NCBI GenBank assembly: GCA_003117195.1
Contig: BDSI01000121.1
Coordinates: forward strand, 1 to 64,000
Origin: Eudorina sp. 2006-703-Eu-15
Lineage: Eukaryota; Chlorophyta; Chlorophyceae; Chlamydomonadales; Volvocaceae
Length of the DNA: 64,000 nt
Direction of reading: 5' to 3'
The number at the start of each line of letters is the position of its first letter. Within the stretch, counting starts at the first letter, position 1. The position numbers and the translations under genes were made by a program. Positions 49,459-61,200 of this stretch are shown in pieces. The notes beneath the pieces were generated by a model that had not been told where the DNA came from, did no database searches, and saw only the letters and a program-made list of their open reading frames with translations.

Positions 49459-50823
49459 TACATGTGGTTGGTCGTGTTTGCCTCACCCATCGTCACGAGG
49501 CATGGTGGAGGACATGCTGTGAGTGTTGGTGACCGCGTGGTTCCCAAACGCGCCACCGCTACTTCCTGGCGGTACCCGTTGGGTTGGTGTGTGCACCCCG
49601 TGATACATGCTGAGGCATCCCGTCAGTGCGCCCATCCATTTCCTCTCATTTGCGCCAGTGCAATCACTGCCTCAGATCGGCGCTTACCCTCTGATAAGCA
49701 CACTGGTCCTAACAAGTTGCATACTATGGGGGGCCATGGGGACAGGTAGGCAGGGCCGTGTGAGGTGGCTCACATGGGTGGTGCCCTTCCGCTGTACCCG
49801 ATCAGATTATCATTCTAATAATGCTGGGGTCAATCCTGGTCTGTGCAGTCACAACACATCCTGCCCTTGTGCACGCTGGTTCGACTGAGTCGGGGCTTCC
49901 GTTATTATAAATACTGACACGGACATTGCGTAACATTTCGTGGGGAAACCGTTGACTGGGTGATGAGGGTGCAAGATGCAGGTGCGGCGGTCAGCATACT
50001 TTGAGTTGGCTCGCCAATGCAAAGCAAGGACTTATACTTGCAGTTAATCAGTCTGTCAGCCTCAGTAACCCACTCGGTACAAGTTGTTTACCCATTCGGT
50101 TGGCTTAAGGGGTGGGGTTGCCCCACGCTTGCCCCACCCCCGCATAAGGGAATGGTATGCCACAGGGACGCGGAGGTAGGGTACCTGGTACCCACATCCT
50201 CGCCGTAAGAAAGTAGCTGCCTCCGTGGAGGCCCAGCGGGCCGGAAGGACAATAATGCTGGCTTGGCTTGTGAGTACACGCAGCACGCGCTGCCGTGACA
50301 GTGCACGTGCCGTAGAGCAAACCAGGCAGCAGCGATTACTACTGAAGAGGTCCATATGCACATTTTCCAAAGAATGCTACTCCTGATTCACGGCGCATTG
50401 AACAGCAGCACGATCTCCCTCCGAAATGATCCAGTGAGTAACAACTGTTGTTTGTCAGGCGTGCACGAGACAGACCCCTTGACAACCGATACCTGATACA
50501 GATATAGAGATCATCACTCAGACGCGCTCTGCGAGTTTGCAATGGAGGAGGTAACAGCCACTCAGCTCCTGAACGACCCACCGTTTATAGTAGACAGCAG
50601 GTTTCGCATTCGTATCTAAAGCGAATTTCTTATAAGTTTTAAAGATTGACGTTGCATGGTGAGAGACCCTAGCGCTCTAGGGAGGCCGTACACTAAATTT
50701 GTTGTATCTCACCATTGCTCCGACTGATCACTAGAACTCGTGTTAAAGACTTGAAAGCTTAGTCAAGACGTGCTTGTCCTATCAATTAACCTCTGCGACC
50801 AGCAACAGTCTTCTGCTCACGCG
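49459..50823. other. Intergenic before the RING-finger gene
   Basis: AT-richer sequence with no supportable gene. The last 200-300 bases should hold the promoter of the CNOT4-type gene. Confidence 0.55.
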
Positions 50824-53164
50824 ATGCCCCGTGTACCAAGCGCCAAGCCTGCTGCTTCTTCCGTCACGCTGGTGCGAAAGCGCCTCACTGGATGTGGCTT
50901 GGAGGGTTAGGGCAACTTAGTCGCTCATGAGTCGGGCGTGGTCTCTGCAGGTGCAGCGCGGAGCGAAAAATGCCACAAAGTCTGCCCCAATCGCACGGCC
51001 CATGGTTCATGAACAGCAGCCGGCTAAGATGGATGAAGATAAGGTGTGGTTAATGTGGGGCTTGGTCGGTCCTTGGTCCTTTCTTCGCGGCATGTATAAA
51101 AATATGCTGTCCTCATATTCAGGAGGTCTGCCCGCTGTGTGTTGAAGATCTCGATGAGACGGATAAGTCCTTTCAACCCTGCCCGTGCGGGTAAGGCTTT
51201 TGTTGGGGACGCACTTGCCGTTTCTGGGACGTTCATTTGTTTGGGCTTGCGCGTGACGGACGCTGCCTGGCACGTTGCGACGCAGGTACCGCGTATGCTT
51301 GTTCTGCTTTGAAAAGCTCAAGTTACTCTGCAACAGCGTGTGCCCTAACTGCCGGAGAACGTATGGTAGCGAAGAGGCGTTGGCGTACGCCAAAAAGCAG
51401 GAGGCCGAGCGCGTGCAGGAAGCTGCTCAGCGTTCGAAGGGAAGCTCTGGGCCAGCAGCGGCCGCGTCTTCAAGTTCAACGTCCTCCACGGCGGGCAGCA
51501 GGGTGCTCCCGAAGCCCACTGCCACGCACTCCGCCACCCGTCGGGATCCCGTGCCTGTCCCCGTCGCTAAGCGTGCGAGTGGGTCACTGGACGAAGCTGG
51601 GGGCCATGAAAAGTCGTCCGGGCTGCCCAGCGGAGTCACCTGGGCTAACCCGTCCCCGAATAGCTTATCCCGGAACCAGTCTGTAGAAATGGAGCGTCCA
51701 ACGCTAAGCATGGACGAGTTCTCCTGGCCGTCGCTTGGTGCGCCCGCGGCTCAGCAGCCGCAGCCGCAGCAGCACGCGCCACGAAGCCACGTCTCGTCCA
51801 CTCAACACCACCAGCACGGGTCCAGCCACAGCCAGCAGCACCAGCAGCAGGCAGCGCAGCACCACCAGCTGCATCACAACCAGCAGCAGCAGCAGGCACA
51901 CGCGTCCAACGGCGGGGGCACCCAAGCTTCAAGCCAACAGATGCGCCACAGCCCGTCGGGGGCGGTCAGCGAGGGTGCGAATAGTTACGATCAGCTTTCG
52001 GGCGCGGACACGCGGCGGAGCAGCTCGGTGGCTTCCTCCATGGACCGCGTCGCTAGCAGCTCCTCCCTGGAGCTCATGTCACAGGATCCGCCTGTCACGC
52101 CGGAGCAGCTGCTACAACTGCAGCACCAGCACCAGCAGTACCAGGCGCAGCACGCCCAGGCCGGAGGCGTCTCGTCGCTTTCCTCCTCCTCGTCTGCCTT
52201 CCCCCCGATGCCCCCGCCAGGGTTCGAGTCGTCATCGTACTTTGGCGCACAGGTGGCTACCACTGTGAACGGTCTCCGCCGCGCGGTGAATGTGCCGCTG
52301 TCGCTGGGCAACAGCAGCGTGGAGCCCTACCCTGAGGCACCGGCGCTCCTGGCTTCGATGCAGCAGGGCGTTGCGCAAGGCACGGTTTCCAGCAAGGAAG
52401 CCGCTGCGCAGCTGTTCGCTCTGCTGCGGCAGAAGGATGCCGAGAGCCAGACTGCGCGCGCGCGTTCCCTGCTGGCGGCGTCAAAGCCGCCACCCGGGTT
52501 TGGCGCGCCGGCGCATGCGCCAGCAGCGCCGGCCAACACATCCGCCGCGCCGCAGTCCCTTTTGTCGCAGCCGCAGGCTCCGCCCGTGCGGCCACCGCCG
52601 CCGCCCGGGTTCAGCCACCTGCATGGCTCGGTTGTGCAGGCGCCGCAGCTGCAGCGTGCCCCGATCCAACCGCCCGCTCAGGCCGGTGACGGCGCCTTTG
52701 GCACCGCTGCGGGCCCCATCGGACTCAACGCCAACGGGACTCCACGCACATACTCCATGTGGTCGGGTCTTCCAGGCATGGACCTGTCCGCCTCGACCGG
52801 CCTGACGTCGCTGTGGCAGAACCTGAGCGCCTCGGGACTGTCGCTCGGTGGTCAACTCGGCGGCAGCGCCAATGCGCCATACAACCCGCTGGGTCTAGCC
52901 GACCAGTCGGTGTCGTACGGAGCACGACCGCCCATGTCGGCAGCCGTGCCGCCCAAGGCACCACCGCCGGGTTTCGGCCCATCGGTGTATGTGGGTTCCT
53001 CGGCGGCATCGCAGCAGCTTAGCAGCGGGGACGCGGTCCTGGGAAACAGTTTCCGGGTGCAGCAACCATACCAGCCGGTCGGGGCGACGCGGTATAACCC
53101 GCTGAACCAGCCGTCTGTCATGCCGGGGGTCTACCGCCCGCCGCAGCTGGGCGCGGGTCTGTAA
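50824..53164 (+). CDS. CNOT4/NOT4-type RING-finger protein without an RRM
   Basis: Exons: 50824-50871, 50951-51043, 51123-51190, 51286-53164 (TAA 53162-53164); exactly 696 codons (695 residues). The RING at about residues 50-93 is of the NOT4 C4C4 type. It begins CPLCVEDLDETDKSFQPCPCG, continues YRVCLFCFEKLK, and closes with CPNCRRTYG, all eight cysteines present. NOT4 is the E3 ubiquitin ligase subunit associated with the CCR4-NOT deadenylase. Family members normally carry an RRM and a C3H finger after the RING. None is visible here; instead about 590 residues are Ser/Gln/His/Pro-rich low complexity with motifs such as DEFSWPSLG and repeated PPPGF. The first exon is short and lacks other homology, but its phase and a start in ATGCCCCG context fit. 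Confidence 0.9.
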
Positions 53165-54563
53165 AGAGTGATTTCCAGCATCGGGCAACACGCGGTTTTG
53201 TCTGGAGGAGGTTTTTCTCTGTTGGTTTCGATACAGGAACCGGTCGGAGCTTTTGCGGTGGTGGTGGTGGTGGTCGCGGCGGTCGAGCCATTGGCGCCAT
53301 CCTGCGATATGTCGTCGTCGCAGGGCATGCGCCGGTGATTCGTCGGGCCGGGGCCGGTGCGGGATTGGGGAGGACGTCATGCCCGGAGGAGGGTCGCGTG
53401 TGAGCTGGCTGAGCTCGAGGGAGATACCGAGCGTTTTGTACGGTTACAAACCGTTGCCAGATTTGATGGGTGCACCATTCATACTTCAACGCAGACAGAT
53501 GTCGAGGAGGAGGAGGAGGAGAAGGGCAAGAAGTTAGCGAATGGAGGGGCTGTTGAGCGACGGTTATTTGTGTGTGTGCGCTCGTGTTGTGTGTGTTGAG
53601 TATAGTGTGTCGTGCTTATGCGCTCTTACCGGATTTGCATTTCGTCGACCTCCCTAGGGCCCCGTCATTTTAGCCGAGGATTCAATTACTCCAGTTCGTT
53701 GGGAACTATATAAGAGGCGTATTACAGGTCGATCCAGCGGGATGCACGGGCTCAACTTGATTTGTCGTTGATTACAAGGACACATGCACGCAGGCAGCGA
53801 ACGTTTTGATCTTAAGGACGCCTTCTAAGCGGGGGACGATCTAGGCCGCGTTTGGGGAACAACGCGTTCGCACACACGCGCCCTGGCTAGGCCCGGCCGG
53901 GGCGCGAGTGAGCGTTTAGAACGGGCGGAAAGAAGAGGGTCCTTTGCAGGGGATTCCACCCTCGCGGAGGACCGGCCGATGCTCTTGTTAGTCCAGTACC
54001 GGGCGGTGCAATCGTCACGGCTCGTAGATTTTTGGCAAGCGTGTCAGGCACAGGCGGTGCCGGCGATGCCGCCTGTCGGAGTGAGAGGTCGAGTCTGCTG
54101 GCAGAAGTGGCGTGGGGGCGGCTGGTCATGGGAGCTGGTCATGACAACGCCATTTCGAGATCCGGATGGATGGATGACCGTAGAGCGGGCAGCGCTGTCG
54201 AGGCGGATGGTACGACGGGACGGCGATGTAGTGCTCTAGGTTCCGGAGAACGTGGGGACCGTTGCCAGGGAGCGCTGGCGTGCGCTGGCTTGGAGAAGGC
54301 CGCGGATGCCTGGCTGGTTGGATAAGTGGAATGTAAAAAACGGCCCACGTCATGGCAAAGAGTGCGACTGTTTCCTTGGAGCATTCTCCAACGTCAGTAA
54401 TCACGCCGCGATCCGTATCACCAATACTGAATACCTCGCCACAGGAGTTAGAAGAATCGGCAGCACCTTGCAGCCCTGACGTTCACGGCTTGATATTGAA
54501 TGCCCACACCACTACGATTAGACACACAGGCCGGTCATGCCCGTGCAGCCATCGCCGACGCGC
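53165..54563. other. Intergenic between convergent CNOT4-type and minus-strand genes
   Basis: No gene is supported. TTACA at 53772-53776 and 53722-53726 could be minus-strand TGTAA poly(A) signals for the 54564 gene. A TATATAAG sequence at 53707-53714 resembles a TATA box, but no plus-strand gene follows it. Confidence 0.5.
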
Positions 54564-54919
54564 TTACTTGCCCCCGAGCTTCTGCCCCTGCCCCTGGAAC
54601 GCTGCCCATTTGCCCCCTGCGGCCCCTTCCACGCCAGCTCGCGGATTCCCTTGCGGCGCCGGCTCCCCGCCCTGCTGCCCTGCCCCCAAACCCCAGCTTG
54701 CACCGCCCGCACCGTGCCCCGCCCCCGTTGCCCCGAGCCCCGTCCCCGACGCCCGCGAGCGCGGTTTGGGACCGTCCAGGTAGCGCTGGAGCCAATCCGC
54801 AGCAGGCCCGCTGGACGCCTGCTGCTGCTGCTGTTGCTGTCCCGGCGCGGCCCCCGCTCCACCGCCCTGTGCGCCCGCCTGCCCCGCCGCGTTGTTTTGG
54901 CTCGCCAGATAAACATAGT
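54564..54919 (-). CDS. Terminal exon of an unrecognised Gln/Gly/Ala-rich protein
   Basis: On the minus strand, after a good acceptor (CCCCTGCGCTCCAG), a frame runs 117 codons to TAA at 54566-54564. It opens YVYLASQNNAAGQAG, then a Gln run, AADWLQRYLDGPKPR, and a Gly/Ala-rich end finishing WAAFQGQGQKLGGK. The lack of stops, the acceptor and the non-repetitive DWLQRYLDGP core support coding. Upstream exons should lie at higher coordinates (54930-56040). A frame beginning ATGGCGGATCGCAG near 55300 on the minus strand is a candidate first exon but was not joined. Function unknown. Confidence 0.55.
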
Positions 54920-56043
54920 CTGGAGCGCAGGGGAAGCGGGAGCGTCCGAGGTCCGTACGTTACGATACCGTACAGTACGATACACGGCGGCAAGGTGCAA
55001 GAAAGACGGTGCGTTCAGTCAGTCCACAGCGCCCTCTTGCCTCTTAGGGCGGGCCTCGGGGGCGCTGCCCACGCACGCGGGCTCTCCTGTTCCCCTCGTG
55101 AGCGGAGTGCAGTGACGGGGAGCCCAGGCGTCAGTCCCCACGCAGTCATCTAGTGTCATGGGCCTCTCACAGACGGGGTATGATGCTTTGTGAGATTGGC
55201 CCCCACCCAAGCAGCCAGTTCCCAGTCCCCTGACCCGACTGCCTGAGGCTCTCTCCCGCACCCAGGGCTCTTTCCCGCCCAAACCCTCCCTGTACTGCGA
55301 TCCGCCATTACTACGTGTCACGCCGGACCCACATCCGCAAGGCCACCACCCTCCCTAGCCCAGCAGCACGGTGCGCGCTGTTGTGTGAATCTCGACACGC
55401 TCTCTCCCGGTTTATTTCTTTTTCAATTTATCCCTCCCGGCCCCAGGGGCCCCAAGGGCCCCCTTTCCCCACTTACAGAGGACAAGCACGACCACGACAC
55501 CCCGCCTGATGGGCAGATGCGATGGGATGAGGTAGGGTGGGGTGAGGTAAGGCGGGTGGAAGGCATATAGTTCAGCGGACTGGGTACGAACTACGAATGA
55601 TTAGGCAATGGGGCAATCATTTGGGTCAGGACGTGAGCAAAAGCTCTTGCGCTGAGTTGAGGCTGGTGGGCAATCTCGGACAGTCCCGACCTGTGGCGAG
55701 GAGGGCGATGCGATGAGAGCGCGCGAATGCCGTATCGGAGTAATATGGCATCGTGCCCAACAGCAAGCTGTCGGGAACCGTACGGGCCTTCCGCCGCAAG
55801 GAGCTGTAAGCATACAGAACAGCTGGCTAGAAGGGGAACTCGCAAAGCCTTGCAACCCAAAACGCCGTCCCTAAAGGCTATCAAAGCTAAGGCAATAGGA
55901 GTATAGAGCCCTCTGATGCAGAGTGAGGCGCTTGACGCCCCCCTGGAGCCGCGTGTCAGGTCCGAAGCGGTAAGCATGGGCGTCCGCGACGGCGCCACCC
56001 CAGCGCGGCCCCCAGGACAGTGCAGGGTGAGCATGTACCCCTC
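54920..56043. other. Unresolved: probable upstream exons of the 54564 minus-strand gene
   Basis: No exon could be confirmed by phase. A long minus frame (55591-56034) has no recognised features. A TTTATTTCTTTTTC box at 55410-55423 resembles the dispersed T-rich motif. Confidence 0.4.
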
Positions 56044-56579
56044 CTAGAGCCTTGCCAGCAGGTGGGACCCGCGTCCAGCCCATACGCACCAGCCGAAGAA
56101 CATGCCCAGTGCAATCGCCGACAGGATGGCGTACGGCGAGATCCGCACGCCAAAGACCTCGGCATCCGGTATGCCCAGCGGCGCATCGACGCCCGGCGGT
56201 GGTGGCACGAACCTGAGCGGGTGGGGGACATCAGGGGATGGCTCCTGGGTCCATGATGAGCTCAGGCGGGCGGGGGGGAGGGGAGGGGAGGGGGTGTCCT
56301 GAAGGCACTGTTGGGGACGCATAGAGTCCCCATATAGCTTCGCCAGGAATGGTTTCGGCACACGGCTGCGATAAAACCCTGATATCGCGGGGGCGGACAG
56401 GGTACATCTGAAGGGGGCCACACGTACCCACGAACACCATAAACCAAGTGGGTCAGTTTTGAAGGTGAGAAGCGCTCCACAGTGCGCACCTGAGCGGGGG
56501 TGCGCTGAGGCTGAAACCGATGCCACCGCCGGGTCCCACGCCAGCTCCAGGACGCGCACCCGGACCGGTCTCCCCAGAC
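56044..56579 (-). CDS. C-terminal exons of a small protein with one membrane anchor
   Basis: Two minus-strand exons, 56579-56490 and 56212-56044 (TAG 56046-56044), join in phase 2. The first reads SGETGPGARPGAGVGPGGGI then GFSLSAPPL. The second reads RFVPPPPGVDAPLGIPDAEV, then the hydrophobic helix ISPYAILSAIALGMFFGWCV and a short basic tail. This gives a Gly/Pro-rich soluble part followed by a C-terminal transmembrane segment. An upstream frame from ATG 56741 (MTGNPFREEP, then SPTTSAPRKLAQPQRSFPAH) looks like an organelle targeting peptide, but no good donor in the needed phase was found. Family not recognised. Confidence 0.6.
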
Positions 56580-57390
56580 CTGCAATATACAGAGACTTTC
56601 GCTACTATTGAATTGGCCAGGTGTCTGGTGTGAAACGCGTCTGTGAGCGGGAAACGAACGTTGGGGTTGGGCCAACTTCCTCGGAGCGCTTGTTGTCGGG
56701 CTAGCCTCCATCGGCTCCTCACGAAATGGGTTACCAGTCATAATAAAGTCACCAACCTTGGGTCTGGAGAATGCTGCTGTTGTCGCTGTTTTAGCCTCGG
56801 GTCGTCATCTACAGCGGTTTCGCACACGAAATACCCTAAGCAACGCCTTGTTCACGATGTCACCGGAACTCCCTGTCAACATGATCAACCTTTACCTGCC
56901 ACGATTTCTCCGTTGATGATCTTAACCATTTGCGTGAGGCCTCGTTATCGCAAATCCTTCCGACGCCTATATCAGTCAATTAATGTGTCAGAAGTGTACT
57001 CATGCGCAGTGAAATGCAGTATAGGGTTTAATGGGCTCTTGTTGACAAGGGGTTGCAGCCTTGCAGGTTAGGACCTGTGTACGGACTTATATTGGGTAGG
57101 TAAATCGACTTTATCAAGGTACTTGGGATTTGTGTCCGCGCGTTATCCATGACAACGCATCAGCTTTGCGCTTTGCAAGACGCATTAACATAAGATACAG
57201 AACGCTCCTCGTCATTTCGCTCGAATCGCAGCATCAATTTGAGAACCCCAGAGGACGTTTTGAAGTGACCTTACCTCATCAACTGGGTTTAAGACACGCT
57301 GGTGGTGTCTAGTGGTCGGGGCTGCCTTGCATGTAGTTGGCCATGGCGGTCCACGGCCCCGGCATGTAGAGCGGCCCTACGGTTGATTTC
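56580..57390. other. Divergent promoter region
   Basis: It separates the minus-strand membrane-anchor gene from the plus-strand coiled-coil gene. From about 56750 to 57330 the sequence is distinctly AT-rich and lacks coding signs, consistent with a shared bidirectional promoter. The candidate leader frame of the minus gene occupies 56580-56741. Confidence 0.5.
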
Positions 57391-58207
57391 ATGCCATCTT
57401 CGTCCATGCCTTCCACTTTGCCAGCCATCGTCAGCCCCCGCATAGGCGGTGCCGGACAAGAACTTAGCACTAGCTACTCCGATGACCGCGGCTTCACACT
57501 GTCAGGTAAGCGCGTACCCTTACAGCAGTCATCGTATACGAATTGCGTATACCCGCCGCGGACTATCGCTGGAGGCATCTCGTCCATGACCGCGTCGTGG
57601 GGCTTTCCGGCAGCGACCCCGGCTGCTATACGCGACCGAAAGGGCGCCGCGAGCGCGACGGTCCCCACTACCCACCAGCGGGGCCATGCTACCATATCTG
57701 CTTTCCAGCGGGTGCGACTGAATCCTGCGTCGCCTAGCTCCGAAACGTCTCTCCGATTTCTTCCAACGTCCATCCTCCTGTCGCCACCACGCCTCACACA
57801 TCCACCCATCCTCCTCTTCGCCTACCCGCCCCCTCCTCCCCCGCAACTCTCCTCCCCCTTCCCCTGTCCCCGCCCCCGCCCCCCGCTCCCTGTCCCTCGT
57901 GCACATTCAAGGCCTCAGCGCCGCGACTGCGGCGCTCAGAGGTGCGCTGTTCGAGGCCACCGGCCGCAACAGCCCCGGCGCCGGTGGCTCGGGCACGCGG
58001 CCCCTCAGCGCCACGACCATCGCCCTCATGATGTCCCCCGGACCCGTGGGTCAGGCCCCCGGCGCGGGTGTGCCCTTGCTAATGCCCAGCGGGCCCTCCG
58101 GAACCCTCCCGGGAGCTTCGACCTCCACCACCGCCACCACGCGGGGGAGTCCGGGGACCATCATGGGCTTCCTCAGCGCAGGCGGGTTGCCGCTCGGCGG
58201 CGGGGCT

Positions 58208-58240
<33 letters not shown>

Positions 58241-61200
58241 GGCGCGGCCGGGCTGGCGCACGAGGCGGCGCAGTCGGCAGCGGCGCTGCGCGCTGCGGCG
58301 GAGGGGCTGGTGGAGGCACTGGAGGCGGCGGTGCGGGCGAGGGAGGCGCAGAACCGCGCCATGCTGACGTGAGTGGCGACCCAGATGGGGGTCCGCGTCC
58401 AGGGCCGGGGGGGCCACGCCGCGCACCCGACCAACAACCCATGGCCGCCCCCTCCCAATGCATCCTGGGTTCATGTTTTTATTTCAACACCCATCCATCC
58501 ACCCATCCACCCATCCATCCACCCATCCATCCATCCACCCATCTACCCATCTGGGGCACTCGATCCCCAATTTTGCAAGCTACCACACAACCCAGAGTGC
58601 ACCGCCTTCCTCCCGTCCCTTCCCTCCTCGCCAGCCTAACACCCTAACTGCCGTATCGTCCCGTACCGTACGGCATCGCTGTCAGACTGTGCAATTCCTC
58701 CCCCTCCCTCGCACCACTTCACTGCAGCTGCTGCATCTCGTCATATCATTGAACACGTCACACATCCCACATCACACGCCTTACCACCAACCTTCCCCCT
58801 ACCACCACCACCGCCCTCGTCGCGCTAACAGGGCCACGAAGGAGAGCGCGGCCACCAGCCCCAGCCCCGGCCCCGGCCCCGGCCCCGCCCCCGGCTCCAG
58901 CACCAGCACCCCTCGGCCGGTATCCGCTCGTGCCCTGGACCGCGCGCTGATGCAGTCGGCCTCCACCCGCGGTCGCACATCGCTCAGCGCCGCCGCGGAT
59001 GAGCGGCTGGGCTGGGTGCGGGCGCTGGTGCGGCAGACGGAGGGGGGGCAGGCGTACGCTGCGGCGGCGGATGAGCGGGAGAAGGAGCGGGAGCGGCCGG
59101 GCACGGGGGAGGGCGCGGAGTCCAACGGACCGGGGCCTGGGCCCGTCAGGTGGGGGGGGATGAGGGGTAGGGGGGGTGAGGGATGAAAAAGAAACAGCCC
59201 AGAGGGGTGAGGGGTGGGAGGCTTGCTGACGGGAGGTTGTTTGGAAGGTGGGCTGTACCTTAGAGGAAAGAGCGCGGAGGAAAGCGCGTTGGACAGTGTG
59301 TCTGTCTGTTGTATCATATCGTAGCAGAACTGAGCCTAGGGACGGGCTGAGACCATGTCCTCTCCCGAACACGCGGGCGGGTGGGTGGGTGGGCGGGGTT
59401 GGGTTGACGGACGGTGGGTGGGTGGGTGGTGTCTGTCATTACGTCATGATCGTGCAGGTCTGTACGGCACGTAACGTCACTGTGCTCAGCGATCCCACCT
59501 TGGGTTTCCTCCCCGTCCTCCCCCTCCCCTTCCTCCCCCTCCTCGCCCCTCCTCCTCGTCGCCGCCTTCCCCGTCGTTCACCTTGTCCTTCGTCTTCTGG
59601 GCAGGCGCGGCCCGCTGCCGGCTCTCCGCCCCAGTCGGCGGGAGGACGTCGTGTTGCTGCAGAGCTGGCTGGCCGACATGCTGAACCAGGTGGCCATGGC
59701 AGGGGCGGCGAGGCAGCAGCAGGCGGCGTTCGCCGCCGCCGCGGCGGCCGCGGCGGCGGCGGCGGGCCCGTCGCCGCTGCTGTCGACGCAGTCCGTGTCG
59801 GCGCTGACGCTGGCGGAGCAGCGCAGCGGCAGCAGCGGCGGCGGCGCCGCCGTCAGCGGCAGCATCAACAGCGTCGGCAGCGCCGGCGTCGCCGGAGGCG
59901 GGGCGGTCGTGTCCGCGCTGACGGGGGCAGCTGCGGCGGTTTCGGAGCCGGGGCTCCAGGCGCAGTCGGCGGCGGAGCTGGCGGATGCGGCGCTGTATGT
60001 GGTGGGGGTGGCGACAGAGGAGCTGAGGCGGCAGGTGGCGGCGGAGTGCCGGGTGCGTTCCTTGTCCCGCAGCTCTGGGGTCCACAGGGGCTGGGGGCTG
60101 GGAACAAGCGCGCCCAGAACGGCCCCGGACGAATCCACAACGCTTTGATAGAGGAGGAGCTTGTCATATCGTTCCATGTGGGTGGAAAGGGCCGCCGCCG
60201 CCGCCGCCCTCACCGCTGCCGCCGCCGCCGCTGCTGAGTGCGACCCACATCGACGCGGGGGGGTGGGAGGGCGGCGGCGGAGGCGGCGTCCGCACCTGCC
60301 GGCCCGGTCTCAGCCCGTCGGTGCCGCATGTCGTCGTACTCCTCTCATTGCATCGCATCCCGTGGGGTCGGGTCGGTTGTCGCAATCTTACAACCAAACT
60401 GTCTCCCACCACTCACTCGCCCTCACTGACCCACTCGCCCACCTTCCCGCACACTTCCTTCACACTTCCTTCACACTTCCTTCACACTTCCTTCACACTT
60501 CCTGCACACACAGGAGCGCGGAGAGCTGCTGGGTCAGCTGGTGGAGCAGCACGCCTCGCTGGTGGCTCTCCGGGGGGCCCTGGCGGCGGAGGGCCGCGTG
60601 GCGGACGCGTCGGCGCAGTGGGCGGCGCTGCTAGCGGAGCGGGAGCGGGACCGCGAGAGGGAGCGGGAGCGGGAGCGGGACCGCACGAGGGGCGACGTCG
60701 CCGCGGCGGCGGCGGAGGCGGCGGCCGCCGCCAGCAGTACTGTGGCGGCCGCCAGCAGCCTGGCGGCGCAGCTGGTGGCGGCGCACCACGCGGTGGAGGC
60801 GGCGGAGCGGAGGTACCAGCTGGCGGATGCGGCGCTGGCGGGGGAGGCGGGGCGGAGGGCGGCGGCGGAGCAGCAGCTGGAGGCGACGAGGGAGCTGCTG
60901 CGGCGGTGAGGGTCCAGGGGGGGTCGGGGGTGGGTTTTTATCGACAAAGGGGATGGGATGGGGAGGGGCGGGGTGGGGAACGGACCCACGGGGCGGCTGC
61001 GGCTGCGGCTGGTGACGGCCAGTGGCTGCTGCTGTCTGCTTGCTGGGAGAGGGAGAGGGGCGCTCTGCGGGCGGCGGCGGCGGAGGGGCCGGGTAAGGCG
61101 GGAGCGGTTTACTTGGGGTTTACGCCACCGGCACGGTACCCGACCCACTCATCGGCCCCACTCGCATCCCCTCCCCCCCCCCAGCTCCCCAGCTCCCCAG

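Noticed and set aside
54500..55153. Plus-strand frame of about 217 codons, Pro/Ala-rich
   Set aside because: The minus-strand exon in the same place has an acceptor, a stop and a better composition.
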